Assembly: GCF_021155765.1 (NCBI RefSeq)
Contig: NC_060113.1
Coordinates: forward strand, 858,501 to 922,500
Source: Diprion similis
Lineage: Eukaryota; Arthropoda; Insecta; Hymenoptera; Diprionidae
Direction: 5' to 3'
DNA: 64,000 nt
In this document: positions 24,314 to 38,200 of the stretch, piece after piece
Numbering within the stretch: the first letter of the stretch is position 1
Layout: every line of letters starts with the position of its first letter
Notes under the pieces: model-generated
What the model saw: only the letters and a program-made list of their open reading frames with translations
What the model was told of the DNA's origin: nothing
Databases searched by the model: none
Made by a program: the position numbers and the translations under genes

Positions 24314-27290
24314 TATGTAGGTACACCTAGATAATAAAATATATCGAAATAAAACGCGTGTATAAAGGAGTGTGAAAGTAAAAAAGGAAAGGAGAAGAGG
24401 ATAAAAAATGAGAGTATAAGAGAACGGTGTTAAACCGACAATATAAAAAAAAAAAAAAAGAAGAAAAAAAAAAGAAAAGTAAAAAAAAAAAAAACGTGCG
24501 GTACAAAAGGTGACTGGAAAAATGTTCTTTCCCGGTATAATATATAAACCGGTGTGAAGGGGGTGAGTGCAGGGAAAAAAAAAAAAAAAAAAAGAAAAAA
24601 AAAACGAAAAGTAAACGCAAGTATGGAATAAAACCGAGGGGTAGAAAAGCCTCGCTCGTCCCTTCCTCTCGTTCTATATTTTTCCCTTTCGGCTTTCTCT
24701 TTTTAATTACATTAACGACCGCGGTCCGGTTTATACTAATTGTTAAAAAAGGGAGCTCTTCGCTCTTACCGGTTCTTCTTCCCTTTTTTTTTTTTTTTTC
24801 CCCCTAATGTTTTTCCTTCATCCCCCCATTTTCGCTGTGCGAGTCCTCCGGTAACGAAAAAAAAAAGAAAAAGAAGAAAAAAAAAAAATTGGAGCGTAAA
24901 ATAGGGGAAGAATCGCGTTGGTCGTGGTGGTGGTGCTTTTGGAAGGGGTGAGTTTTTAGCAGACGGTTTTTTTTCTCGCTAAATACGACGGCTGGTTTAA
25001 TTTCCTTAAATTTCCATAATCTTTCGCTAAATTTACCCCCTCAGACCTCCCACCCCCTTCCTCACTCAGCCTGGTTGCTTAGGTTTATGTATAGTAGGTA
25101 TAAGGTATATTATACGAAGGGAAACGCCGGTAGAAATTTCAACCCCCCACCCCCACCACCCCTCCGCCCTGTTTTTCCTTCTTTACCTCCTCATTCTTTC
25201 TCTATCTTTGCTTTGCTCGAGTATTTCGTAAGGAACCTTTCGACCTTAGGTACATCTTTTTTTATACCCCCAACCGTGTCGTCAAATCTAATGTCTGCCA
25301 TATTGCTCTATTAAACTTTACTAAACTGACGGTTTTTTTTTTTTTTTGGGGGGGGTTTTCTTAAAAATACAATTAAGGTTTCCTTCTCGTTCTTAGTTTC
25401 TTTTTCGTAGGGCGATATTCGCGATCGGGCAAATTTCACCCCGTGTTTTATTCTGTAATCACACCACAATGTTTAAGGTTTTCGTTACGAAGATATTTCG
25501 TTTTATTATCTTGTTGTTCTTATTATCTTTTTTCGTCGTTATGGCGAATTGCAGGGTGATCAAGGGTTAATTAATTAAATCGTCCGAAGCTGATTGGACA
25601 AATCGAGAAGATGAAAAAAAAACTAACATTGCTATCGTTGTTATTCATTGTTATTTATTTATTTATTCCTCGAAGCGTAAAGCAAACTTTTACATTAATT
25701 AATGAAAGAAAAAGAAGAAAAAAAAAAACCAACAATTTTGACTTGCAATCACTAATTTATGCTTATATATATATATTATATATATATATGTATGTCCGAT
25801 CAATAAGTTTATTTGAAAAACGCAAAAAAAAAAAAGTCCAACAGATGAATAAACGAACGATAATTATGATCGTAACAAGGATAGAAAAAATTTACGAACA
25901 ATCGATCAGAGCTGTTTGCAATTGTTGTTCGATAATTTTCTTATCGAGTTTTATCAGAGAAGGAGTTAAAAATCAAATCATTCGTCCCTAAAATATCTAA
26001 AACTCATAATCAGTGACAAATGATTTTTTTTTTTTTTCATTCCATTTTTACACCCTGCTTAAGAAATTGCTAAATTCGAAATAAAATCGCCGCTGGTGAG
26101 CGTCGGATGTCCGTCGGTTCCGCGTGGAATGCCTCATATATCTACGTTGCATACATGTTAGATGCGAATGTGAGTGTTATTACTATATATATACTATATA
26201 TATATGTATGTATGGATATCTCTGAGCTCGATAAAGACGTCGTCGAACACGACCCCGGGGACAAGCATTACCGAACGATCATTTCTCTCTTTCCTTTTTT
26301 TTTTCTTTTTTATTTCCTTTATTACCTTTCGTTTCCCATCTCTCTCGTCACGCGACCGCCGACAGAGGAAAGTAAAAAAGTGAATCATGCTTATAATACG
26401 TGTATAGAGGTCGAATATTGTTAGAAATAAACATTTTAACTGTATAACGTATAAAGAGAAAGAAAAATTTAACGTAGATTACAAATTTTTTTTACACATT
26501 TGGCTGTAACGGTTTTTTTTTTTCTGTTTTTGTTTTTTTTTTTCCATTTCACTTTTCATACGGCGAAAAAAAAAATTTTCTTCTCTTTCTTCCCTTTTTT
26601 CCCCCAGTCGATAGAAAATTCGTAAAAAATTTTTTTAGATATTTACAACGTGAACGTCACTTTTGAGAAAAATTGAGTTTTCCGCGTTTTAATCGTTTTG
26701 AAAACGACGACTTGAGAGATTATCAGAAAGTTGTGAGAGAATTTTTGTTGTTTTTTTTTTTTTTCTACTCTTCTTCTTTCGTATTTTTATTCCGTCAACT
26801 TTTGATCAAAATATGAATTAGAATTTCAGTATGGAATTTTCATGTATCTTCATTTATCAGTTTTTATGGTTTTAATTATGCATCACGAATGTTCTTGAAT
26901 CGAATACTGCATCGTCTTCTATCTTTTCTTTCTTCTTTTCGTATTTCTAATATTATACATTATTATACAAACTGGGTGTATAGTTTTTCTAATTGATTTT
27001 CATTCTTTTTACTCTTCTTTGCCAAAAACTCGAGTTTTCACGCAACGATCTACGTACCCCACATAATTCTTTTTCTTATTCTTCTTTTTCCTTCTGTTAA
27101 TCTTATTTTTCTCTTTTTTCAATCGACGAGATCGCGAATCCCACGAAGTTTGAATAAAATTTCTAGAGACCACAAACACCTTGTGAAAGTTTAAAGAAAA
27201 AGAAGAAAAAAAAAAAAAAAGAAAAAGAAGGAAAATATATTACGCACATGGCCGTTATACTATACAATATATGAAAATATGTCTATATAT

Positions 27291-27334
<44 letters not shown>

Positions 27335-27594
27335 TGCAATATATCTTCCGTCTAATGGAATTTAAGGAAAAGTCACGCGGAAAAATTCCACGACCCATGT
27401 CCTTATGGTAAATACATATATAGGTATCCAAACTATATATACGCATGTATGTACTATACATTATACCTACACGCAATATGGCCGAGACGACGACGTCGCG
27501 TCGCCTGCTGGGTTATCAACTGGTCCCAACGACACCTACATATATATATAAATTATACATACACATACCTCTACACCCTCTGTGTGTAATATGT

Positions 27595-27637
<43 letters not shown>

Positions 27638-29325
27638 TATACACAGGCCGGAAATGAAGCCGATAAATTTTCACTACTTCCTTCTCCTTTTCCTTTACCT
27701 TTACCTTTTCCTTTTCCTTTTCCTTTTCCTCCTACTCGACCTTCCGCCTCCGCGTTCCTCGACCACAGTAAAATACTATATTATGTTTATAGATATATTA
27801 TGCGTGTGAACGTGATTTATTTGATCTATGCTTTTTTCCTTCTTCTTCTTCTTCTTCTTCTTCTTCTTCTTCTTCAACTTCTCAGTACAATTTATGCATG
27901 CAGTTTATGCATCTATATATGCATATTATTTATCGCAAATGGATAAGGTTTGTATCTCGTGCATCTGTACGGCTGTGGTGGTGGTGGTTTTTATTTATTT
28001 ATTTATTTATTTTTTTTATCCTCGTTTCCTTCACCTGAATCTTAAATAAAATAGCTTCTGGGAGAGGGGGGCGGGGGCAGGGAGCAGGCAATCATAACGT
28101 AGAAAGTCGAGATAAAACTATTTCATTAACCTTTTTACATTTTCAAAAATTTTCAAAACATAATATATGTATATATATATAAGAAATCGAAACTACATAG
28201 GATCGTAGTTATAAACAATTATACGAAGGAAAGAATTGTGAAAAACTTTAATGATCTGATTTTTTTTCTAATAAATTTTCAAATTCCGTTTTTCAAACAA
28301 ACAAACAAACAGATTTTCGTTGTTTTCTTTTTCTCCGTAATTTTTTTATTTCGATATCGCAGTTGCAATATCCACGCGGAATTATATAATTATTATTATT
28401 AGTACAACGCGATGATGAAATCAAACTAACCGGTAGAATTATTTCTTAGAAAACGTACGTGCAGAAAGACGAGATGAGATGAAATGAGATGAGATAAAGT
28501 TTTTGGCATATGGTGCACCGGGTAGATGTGTCTACGTGTCTACCACCTATAAATGCATGCATGCTCTCTGCCGTAACCAGGGTGAAGCAATTTGCCAGGA
28601 ACGTGCAGGGCTGGTGAAAAGTGAGTTGACTCTCGAGAGCTAGGAGGCTACAGCCTCCTATTTTCAGCTTTCTCTCTCTCCTTGCCTCCCTCTCTCTCTC
28701 TCTCTCTCTCTCTCCCTCCCTCCTCCTTTCTTTCGTATGAAGCGCGCACCTACCTTATACCCTGCATTTTCAACTGTATAACCACCCATCCACCCCATCC
28801 ACCTTATACCCTTTAACCCTTATATCCCACATATTGAAGTGAAATATTGGAAAACCGAGAGCCGCTGCTCTCTCGGGGTGAATATTATAAAACGTATTCT
28901 TGGTCTTTGATATTTTTTTTTTTTTCTTTCTTTTTTTCTTTTTCGAAAAACGGCTCGATAAAATCTCGATGGCCAAACGTATTTTCAATTTATCGCTGCG
29001 GTCAGTATTAACATTTTCTGTAGGAAAACGAGGCTGGCTTTTTTAAACTCCGATTGAAAACTTTTCCGGGTTTATTAATTTTCTCTCTCTCTCTCTCTCT
29101 CTCTCTCCTTTGTTTTTCCTCTTCTTGTTTCTTGTACTATCTGCAAATTTATATTTTGTTTAATATTTTTATTTTTTTTTATTTTCTTCCTATATCGAAT
29201 GTACGTAGCGGTACTGAATCGTATCTTGGATATGTTTCTTTCTCTGTAATTCTGACCTCTATTGCTATTAATTTGTCTCAAGGCTTGAATCAATCATTTA
29301 GTCTAATAGGTATAATAAAATCCGA

Positions 29326-29329
<4 letters not shown>

Positions 29330-29356
<27 letters not shown>
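29330..29356 (+). repeat. (TATC)n microsatellite
   Basis: About six to seven CTAT units. Confidence 0.85.
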
Positions 29357-29942
29357 TTCTCTCCGTGCAAATGAAACATTTTTTTTTTTTTTTTTTTTTT
29401 TTTTTCTAAATAAAGGTTTTTAAAATTTAGCATCATTTATCGGATATCGGAGGAGATTTTTTTGCACAATGTTTGAGTGTGAAATATGTACGCTTAATAA
29501 TGAATATAATTAAATTAAAAAAAAAAAAAAAAAGTAACGGTGGAGCAACTTGTTGAAAATTTTAATCCCAAAGTATATATGTAATGTATGTAGAGGTGGA
29601 ATTTGAAAATTTCTATTCATAAAAAGACTCCACCTTATCATTCTGTAACTATATATATATATATGTATATAATGTGCGACGTACTTTTACGATCCCCATT
29701 GCGAAATTCTTTCTTTCACCCTAAAATTCCAAGGGATTTAGTGAAGAGAGCTGCGTAGGGAAATTACACGTGGCCTGAGGTGTGTGCGTGTGCATGCGTG
29801 TGTGTAAAGTATATACATAATACAGATATAGGTATAGGTATAACAGCGGTGTAAAGGAAAGCCTCGTATAATTTGGTTGTAATTTATTAATCCGACAATT
29901 AATACGACCCACGACCTCGTGGCCTGTACTTTACCCTTTCAA

Positions 29943-29974
<32 letters not shown>

Positions 29975-30517
29975 TTTTCGCTCTCTCTCCCCCTCTTAAG
30001 GCACGTATAACGTACCTACTACTGCGCCTAATTTCGAGTAAATTTTCTCTCCACCGTGAGACTAATTACTCGTATTTTTAACGCGGGTAATTGACATTCT
30101 TTTCTTTCTTCATATACTTTCCTCTTTTCGTTTTCCTACTCTTCGTTTTGAAAGAGATTTTTTCTTGGAGGGTGAGGAAAGGTATCCACAGTTAACGGTG
30201 GGCTTCTAAGGATATTTTTCGACAGTCTCTGTTACCATGTAAATTATATTTTTCAAATAAGGTAAATTCGTCAATAAAACTAGTAAAGAAAGAAAGAAAG
30301 AAAGAAATAAATAAATAAAAAAATCGAATATCTAATAAGAAATTAACGAAAATTGAGAAAACAACAAAAACGACGAGTAAGAAACCAACAACTGTGGTTG
30401 AAAGAGAGAGAAAGAGAGAAAACGCTAAACGAAAAGTGCGAAAAGAGAAAATTCGGAGCGTTGGAAATCAGCTTAATTGTGATTTTTATTCTTTCCTTCT
30501 TGCTTTTCTTTTTTCAT

Positions 30518-30560
30518 CTTCTTCTTCTTCTTCTTCTTCTTCTTCTTCTTCTTCTTCTTC
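30518..30560 (+). repeat. (CTT)n microsatellite
   Basis: About 14 TTC units. Other TTC/GAA runs occur at 8650-8681, 12926-12961, 17199-17220 and 27840-27875. Confidence 0.85.
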
Positions 30561-33463
30561 GTCATATATCCAAGGAAATTATCTAGTGGAAAATGAATGC
30601 GAAGGAGGAGAGTAAAGGATAAGGAAAGAATTTACCGTGGCAACAATTTGTCTACCTTAGTTACCTTATTTCAATCATCCGTAGGGAATATGAAAATTTT
30701 ATTAACAACTAACGATGCTTTATGTCCTATAATATTTTTATATTTCTACCGGCCGTCTACACGTGAAATCTAATTCCCTTTAGTACGATATACCTACGCT
30801 CAGTTATTGTTATTGTTGTTGTTGTTGTTATTTCTCTTTTTACTCTACCGATTTTAGAATACGCGTAGGAAACAATAAGGAAAAAGTACTCTAATTTTTT
30901 TTTTTTTTTTTTTTTTATGTTTCACCGCGATTACATTATCCGAATTTCTGCAGGTAGACAGTCTGTGCAACGGTGATTCTAGTTTATGGATTTCTAATCT
31001 TATCAGATTTTTGCGCGAGCTCCGTTTTTTTCTTCTTTTTTTTTTTTTTTTCTCTTTCTTTTATTCCTCTTCTTTTTCTTTTATTCCGACGGTTTTTATC
31101 ATCACGATCCTCCTGTGCGGAGGGAATAAAACCGGTGCGAAATCTTCCTTGCTTTTTACGACTCTGACTCTGCCGTACTTTCCTACTGCCGGGGGGTGGA
31201 TGATACGTGTTACTACGGTGCTTCAGGATTCGGACGACGATTAGATCTGATTTGATGACGCTTCGCGGTGAAAAAAACAGGGATAATGAAAGGGTGAAAT
31301 TTGGTAGCAAAAAAAGAAGAAAAATAATGGGGGGAGGGGTGGAGGTGGGAGAAAAAAAAAATTCAGTGCAGGGAAAATTTGGAAGATCAGAATCGGCGGA
31401 AAGTATTTTCCATCGAAAGTGATGAAAGAAATTGTTTGCCGAAAATTCAACGACGATTATGCTATGGAAAATTAAAAATATGTATGTATGTATGTATGTA
31501 CGTAAGAAAAAGTTTTTATATTTTTTTTATTTCATTACTGGAAATTTAAGGGTAATTATAATTCCCGTGTTTTTCATTTGATTATAATTATTTCTTACAC
31601 TAAGATATATCTCTTCAATTTTCATTCTTGATTCTCACCTAAGTTTCGTCAAATCTTATAAATGTCAAAGAATTTTAAAACGGCTAAAAACGCGTCAACG
31701 ATATTCATGAAAAGTGTGGAAAAAATTAGGAAATCGCGTTACCTACCAAAACTAGTTTATACAATTACGTCTAATTACTCAGAGTAGTTTTTTTTATTAT
31801 TTTTTTTCTTCGTGCACAAGGTATTAAAAAAAAAACGGACGTTGATTAATTATTTATTGTATCTTCTTTTATTTTTCTCTCTCGCTCTCTCTCTTGATCC
31901 ATTTTACGTAGACGCAGATGCGTAGCAGAAAGGCATAACGAATTGAGCCCGAATCTCGTATAATACCGTGTAACAATTAGTTATGTATACAGAGCAATTC
32001 CAAGACTCCTGTGAGCGAAATTTTCGCACAATAATAGTATAGTATAGTATAGTATATGAGGAGGAAAAGGAGGAAAAAGAGGATGAAGTGGTGAAGAACA
32101 GGAAGGAAGGAAGAAAGGAAGAAAGATATACAATTTATATCCTGTCATCGTTAGAGCCTAACGATCCCTTAAACGCAACGACGTCAGATAATTAAATCCG
32201 GTCAATCTTAATTACACTCGTCTAAAACTACGCCGGAAGGATGATTTTCTCCTAGTTTTTTTTTTTTTTATCTTTTTCTTTTCTCCTTGCGTTTTAACCC
32301 AACTTTTCTGAATAATTTCGGGGAAAGAATCCGAAGCAAAAAAAAAATTTTAAGATGCGAACAAAAATAAGGAAAGAACAAAAGAAATTGAAAAAATTAA
32401 AAATAAAAACAACGCCTCCCACACCAACTAATACTCGTGTGACGAAAACGCTGTTTTGCAATATTATATAATTTGCAGAAAAAATATGTAGCAGCGTAAT
32501 ATAATAGTCTTTTCGTTATAACAAAATTTTTTTTTCTTGCTCTCATTTCTCTAATCCGTTCATCATCCCAGCTTAAATTCTTTGCACAGTCTCCAGCTGA
32601 TTAAAGAAAAAATATAATCTACCAAGAGTCAAACGAGATAACTGAATTTATACTCTAAGATCTGTTTATCGGGTTTAATTAATAACGACTTTAAAGGTGA
32701 AATTCAAACGACATTTTCTCGTCTTCTCACGACAGGGTGAATCGATTCTCAAAGCATATTATGATATTATTACACCTGATGGCTTCTAACCGTCGTCGGC
32801 TCTGTCAAAGGCTCTACGCGATATATGCTTAGAGTACCACCTACATATATGTATAATTAATGTATTAAGTGGACTCCGAGTAGCGAATCTGAAACTCAAT
32901 TATGGTCCAGTCTCTGTGATAATTTTAAACCCCCCCCCCCCCAAACCCATCTCTGGTCCTCTAACTGTGCTCTCAATTTCGTACGTTCGAATGATCAAAG
33001 CGGGGCGAAAGGATAGGAACGAACCTCGATGATTATATTTAAGGTTATGTTACCTTCTACCGTCTGCCTACGTTTTTGCGCTCTACATTAAACCACTCTC
33101 AGCTTTATTATTAAGTTAAAAACTCCCGGTTTATGCAGCGACACGCGGATTCGTGTATAACGCGCCAATTTCTGATGCAGTAGAAATTAATTTCATCAAG
33201 TGTGTATATGTAATGGAATAATTTGTGAATTCATTATACTCTCGGCACACTTTGTATCTGCTGTTAGTTGTTTAGTGTGTAGAAGATAAAGCTTGGGTAA
33301 AGGTTTTATTTATTTTTTTTTTTTTTTGTTCGTTGTATTGCACCTTTTGGTGAAACGGTATCTAGAGATTGGATCAGTCGGCAGATTTCTTACGATTGAT
33401 TCTTTTTTGTCACTGGTTTTTTTTTTTGCTTAGTCAACTTTTATAACGAGATAGTATTCTACA

Positions 33464-33626
33464 TCCAATATGGCCGATGAAAATTTCGAATTTAATCGAA
33501 TATGGTGAAAATACTCTGTGCAGGGGTTTAGGGGGTCGCTGATTGGATTAGTCGGACTGAATTTTCTAAACCTGATTTCAGATTTGTAATCGATGACCCC
33601 CAAAAAATTTTCATCCGCCATATTGG
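33464..33626. repeat. Inverted repeat CCAATATGGC
   Basis: The 22-bp arms at 33464-33485 and 33605-33626 match at 21 of 22 positions (CCAATATGGCCGATGAAAAT). A motif near 33580 (GATTTGTAATCGATGACC) recurs near 33660 as GATTCGTAATCACTGACC. This is probably a decayed transposon next to MITE-A copy 5. Confidence 0.6.
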
Positions 33627-33724
33627 ATTCTCCATCTTGAGTTTTTTAAAATCCGATTTTAGATTCGTAATCACTGACCACAAAAAATTAAAAACTTAAA
33701 AAATTGAATAAAAAATTTAAAAAA

Positions 33725-34053
33725 AGGTCGCTAGAAAAGATCTAAAGAAATGCAGCAAAAAAATTGAAAAAAAAATTATGAGCGACCTTTCAAAATTCAA
33801 ATTTTGAACTGAAACTTTCGTAAACTATATTTTTTTTTTTTGTCTATAAAATTATCCGTAACGAGAAAAAAAAAAAAAAAAACTAAATCGATTTTTGACG
33901 ATATCTGACGTTTTAAAAAATGTGGAGTGACCTCTTAAAAAATTTTTTTGACCTTTTTTTTGGAGTAGGCTCTTGAAACATCAAAAACTAACATTTTGTC
34001 ACACGAGACTCAAAAAAAAAAAAAATATAGTCGGTTTTTTTGCGCCACCCTAA
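33725..34053 (+). mobile_element. MITE family A, copy 5 (left half missing)
   Basis: It starts within the core (GGTCGCTAGAAAAGATCTAA) and runs to the right end GCGCCACCCTAA. The left repeat and first part of the core are absent. Confidence 0.8.
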
Positions 34054-35208
34054 TGTGTATATTACGTACAAATATGTAGGCGATGACGAAGTTTTGTTTA
34101 GAAACTTTTACCCAAGGGTGTACGAAATTCTATACTATAGTAACTCGCTCGTCGAGGAGACAGGTATACGAGCTTACACCTTTTGTCAATTTACATACAT
34201 CAAAAAGCCTCGAGTAATTTCCATTAACGAGCATACAGTCAAGTATAATAACTTCTTCTCAGAAGTTGACACCTGAAAAGAAAAGCAAACAAATGTGGAT
34301 GCCGCATTGAAATTTTACAGTATAAAGTATAACACGTATGTATTGAAAAATGTCCTCATGACGTCAGAGAGCCTGTTTCTCGGCGCCATTTTATCATCAC
34401 ATAACCTAAGTTTATTTATTTTAATGTGGAGGCAAAATCGTAATTCTTGGACTTTCAAATTACTCATGTCATATAAATTAATTAAAAATAGTTAATAATA
34501 TACTTGATCTACTATTCATACTGTAAAAATTTCAATATGACACTTTTATATAACATAACAATTTTATATTTATCGGTATAAAGAAAATAGGAGCAAAGAA
34601 AATAGAGCAATAAGTGAAATACATCAACGAGTTTAAATAAATGACAAGACAAATGACTTATTCAGTTATTTATTCTTTTTATGATCAACGTTAAGAAAAA
34701 TGTAAAATACAATGAAAAAAAATTGACGTCTCACTACTCGTCGCAGGTCAACAAACTAGACCTGATAGTCCTAAAATCACATAAAAATAAACGACGTACA
34801 AAACAAATACATAAATAATTTAACATGAACGTTCAAATGTTCTATCGACTATGAATACAATACAGGTATAATACATCGTCACAATACGCGAAAAAACACG
34901 ATCAACGGACAGCTGTAAACCTGGTTGTTACATAAATTAAGAACATTTAAAACTAAGAGAGACGTTTTTTTTTTTAACTGCGAAAAAACGGTTTACAGGG
35001 GTAAAAACAACCCCCGACGAGGTGATTTCTTGATACGCTTGATGGATTTGAATGAAACTAACGCTCAAGTTTTCCTATTCATTAAAAAAACATTTCAGTC
35101 CTGGTTTCATTCAAGTACATGAAACGTCTCAAGAAAGAAAAAAAAAAAAAAAAAATTTCTAGCAATTATATATATGCAAACGAAATTGTAAACCTCTTTT
35201 TGTTCCAG
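34054..35208. other. Stretch upstream of the first recognised exon of the acidic gene
   Basis: AT-rich with no recognised exon. The acceptor at 35208 is preceded by a good pyrimidine tract, so this is probably intron. Confidence 0.5.
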
Positions 35209-38200
35209 CAGACGATGAGGATAAATTAGTGGCAGTATCGAGTCTGAGAATATCGGTGAGTGAATATCGAATATAATTTTTGCGATATAACAATCTGATG
35301 TAAAATGTAAAAAAAACATCTCGGAAATTTTTACGAAAAATCCTGATCAACCAATTTCTTTCAGAATCCATCGGGGATCGTTTATTCGAACAAAACGCTG
35401 CCGGAAGCAAAGGAATCGAGGGACAACGAAAAGGAAAAGGAGGGGGAAATCGGCGACGATGAAGACGAGGATCGAACCCTCGGTGGAGATGAGGCCGAGG
35501 AGTACGAAGGCGAGGAAGAGGACGAGGTCAACGAATATGCCGAGGAATTGAAGGCCGTTGCTGAATCCCATGAAGCTATGTCACGACGCGACGATCAACA
35601 TCCGGGGATGAAGAATCGCAGCGGAAACGGTCAGCCCCCGACTTCCGGAAGTCGAGATCTTCGTCTCGACCACGACACGGCCAAGAAGGATTTCGACTCG
35701 AGGGAGAAAAGCGTCGAGAGCGGATCCGACGAGAGCGAAACTTCAAACGAAGCCATTCTCGATGGAATCGAGACGGAAGACAAGGAGGTGATTTTTTGAT
35801 TAGGTATCAGGGTGAAATTGTCGGGGGGGGGGGGGGGGGGGGGGTTTATTTTGTCATGGGGGGAAAGACTGAAAATATAAAAAATTTCCATCGTGGGTAT
35901 CATAGAAATTATTTTTTGACTTTTTTTTTCGTAAGTTATAGGATTTTTTTTCAAATTCGAATTGAATTTTAACCCAATATAGAGTCCGGAAGGAAAAACT
36001 GGGAAAATTTTTGGGAAAAGGAGATTTTTGGTCCTGGAAAACCTGGAATTGTGATGGAATTTTTTTCCAAAATTTGTAGCCACTTTGGATTATGAAAGAG
36101 AAGAAAGAAACTCTTATTTTGGGGTTTGAATATTACACAGAACTTGGTCGATGGTTTAGTCCAATCAAAGAAATTCATTATTTTTGTATACTGTTTTCGT
36201 TTCAGTAAAGGAAATAGGGAAAAGAGCCTCAAAGACAAGAATTTTCAATCAGCAATTTGACCTGGGAATATTTTAATCCTCATTCTTGATATTCTTATTC
36301 TTATTCTTTGTTTTCTTTTTCAAGGTGACCGAACTCATGAAGTACAAAGGTTCGAATCACTTCAGAGTCGGTGCCAAGAGCGAAGGGGAGGAGGACAAGG
36401 ATGAAAGTGGGAAGATGAAACGAGTACCGACGGTAAAAAAGGAACTGAGTACCCAGAAGGAGATCAAAACACGGAATGATTCAAGCACGGTCGAGAAGAG
36501 ATTCAGCGTAAAGGAGATACTCGATGGGCTGAATGATCAGGCCAAGAATTCGATGGCAGTTGCGGGAAAATCCCGGAATGATAAAACTGCGAGTATCTTG
36601 ACCGAGGTGAAGGATAATTCTAGGAATTGGAATGAAAAATGAAGAATTATATTATTAGCATCGAAATTATGAAATCAATTTTTACATTTTCTCATGTGTT
36701 CTCCATTTTAGTCATCCGGTGTTAGCGATGATGATGATGATGATGATGATGACGATGAAGAAGAGGATGATAATGATGATGAAGAGGAGTTCACGGGACC
36801 GAAACTCAAGGATTACGTGGACGAAGATTTGGACGGCGAAAAAGCGGGGGATTTGAAAGCCGGTAACTTCGACACCACCGCGGAGCTTGAGGACAACAGG
36901 AAATTGGACAAGAGGCAAGAAGCTGTACTTCGCGATTTGGAAGCTTATTTGAGGGCTGAATACGACGCGGAACAGGAACAACAGCAGAAGCTTCAAGAGC
37001 TTGGAGTGAGTTGTTAAAAACGAATCTAAACGTTTTTACCATTAAGCTACATATATATTCATTTTCAAACCCAAGTTATCATAAGAAATTCGAATTCTTA
37101 ATCAACTATCAGACGCGGTTGGGTGTGTGAACAAGAAGCTCGGGAGAAAATCGAGAACAACTCTGGTATAATAATAAATAATCAAAAAAAAAAGTGCTTT
37201 TATAAGTTTTTCACTCAAATAATAAAATAACATCATTTCCATGTCTCGTATATTTGAATATCGCGTCGAGATATGAATTAATTGAAAGGCTTTCACCGTT
37301 GACAGTATTTTAAATGTATATATATAATATTATATGTATATAGGTGGCGAGGGGTGTTAAAATAATCCAGAAAATTCGGGAGAAAATTGATTTACGGAGC
37401 TGAAAAAGCGACGCGCAGTCTCAGCGAGGATTCTCTAAAGTGCTGATGCTGGCCTGCGTATATCCCCCCCCCCCCCCCCCCTCCCTTTATATATATATAT
37501 ATATAGATATATATATATACGTTCACCTGTATGTGATACGATAATAATCATCGTCATTCCAAATGTTCTGCAAATGCAGCGAAAAATATATCACCCTCTT
37601 CCTTCCGTAATTTCACGTCTCGTTAGCGTGCAAAATAACGCGATTTCAGATTACAATCGCGTTATCAGGTCAAGGTACAAGCATCCAGGTCTGGTTATCC
37701 TCTAGAGATTTTAATTCAGCTTCTACAGCCTGGTGTCGTTTTTCTTCATCATCTGCTTCCAAAGCTTCCTGAAGAGTTACCGGCGGCTCTGCGTTGACCA
37801 TTCCTGCACTTCTTCTTCATTATCTTCTTCACTTTTTTGGGGAGACGTGGATTCTTGGATTTAGATTTGGATTGTCCAGCTTGAGACTCTTGAAATACTT
37901 CGCATGCTTTGAACTTCTGCATAGAATTCTTGTAGATATTGCAGAACTTCAGTTTTATACTTTGAAAAATAACTGAAACAATACATTGAACAATCATCTT
38001 TCAGTAACGAGAAGAAGCTATTTGCACCACCAAGCTATGCCTCCTTCATTTTACCACACAGGAATGCGTGAAAAATTTCACATTGTACTACACGCGATCG
38101 TTCAAATGTTCCTTTAAACGATTGTCCATGCTGCTTACCATACACACATCCTTAGTCAAAAAAGGATTTTGGATATCGCGTCATTTACGTTTTTAATCAC

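Larger units (their letters stand above)
21021..33463. other. Gene-poor DNA, third part
   Basis: I see no supported gene. Contents are microsatellites, MITE-A copy 4 and a few GC-richer patches (21,590-21,860; 23,600-23,730; 28,500-28,660). If the acidic gene has a distant first exon, part of this stretch could be its first intron; nothing in the sequence decides this. Confidence 0.6.

Noticed and set aside
28641..28662. Small palindrome TAGGAGGC/GCCTCCTA
   Set aside because: Only 8 bp of stem with a 4-base loop; expected by chance at this window size.
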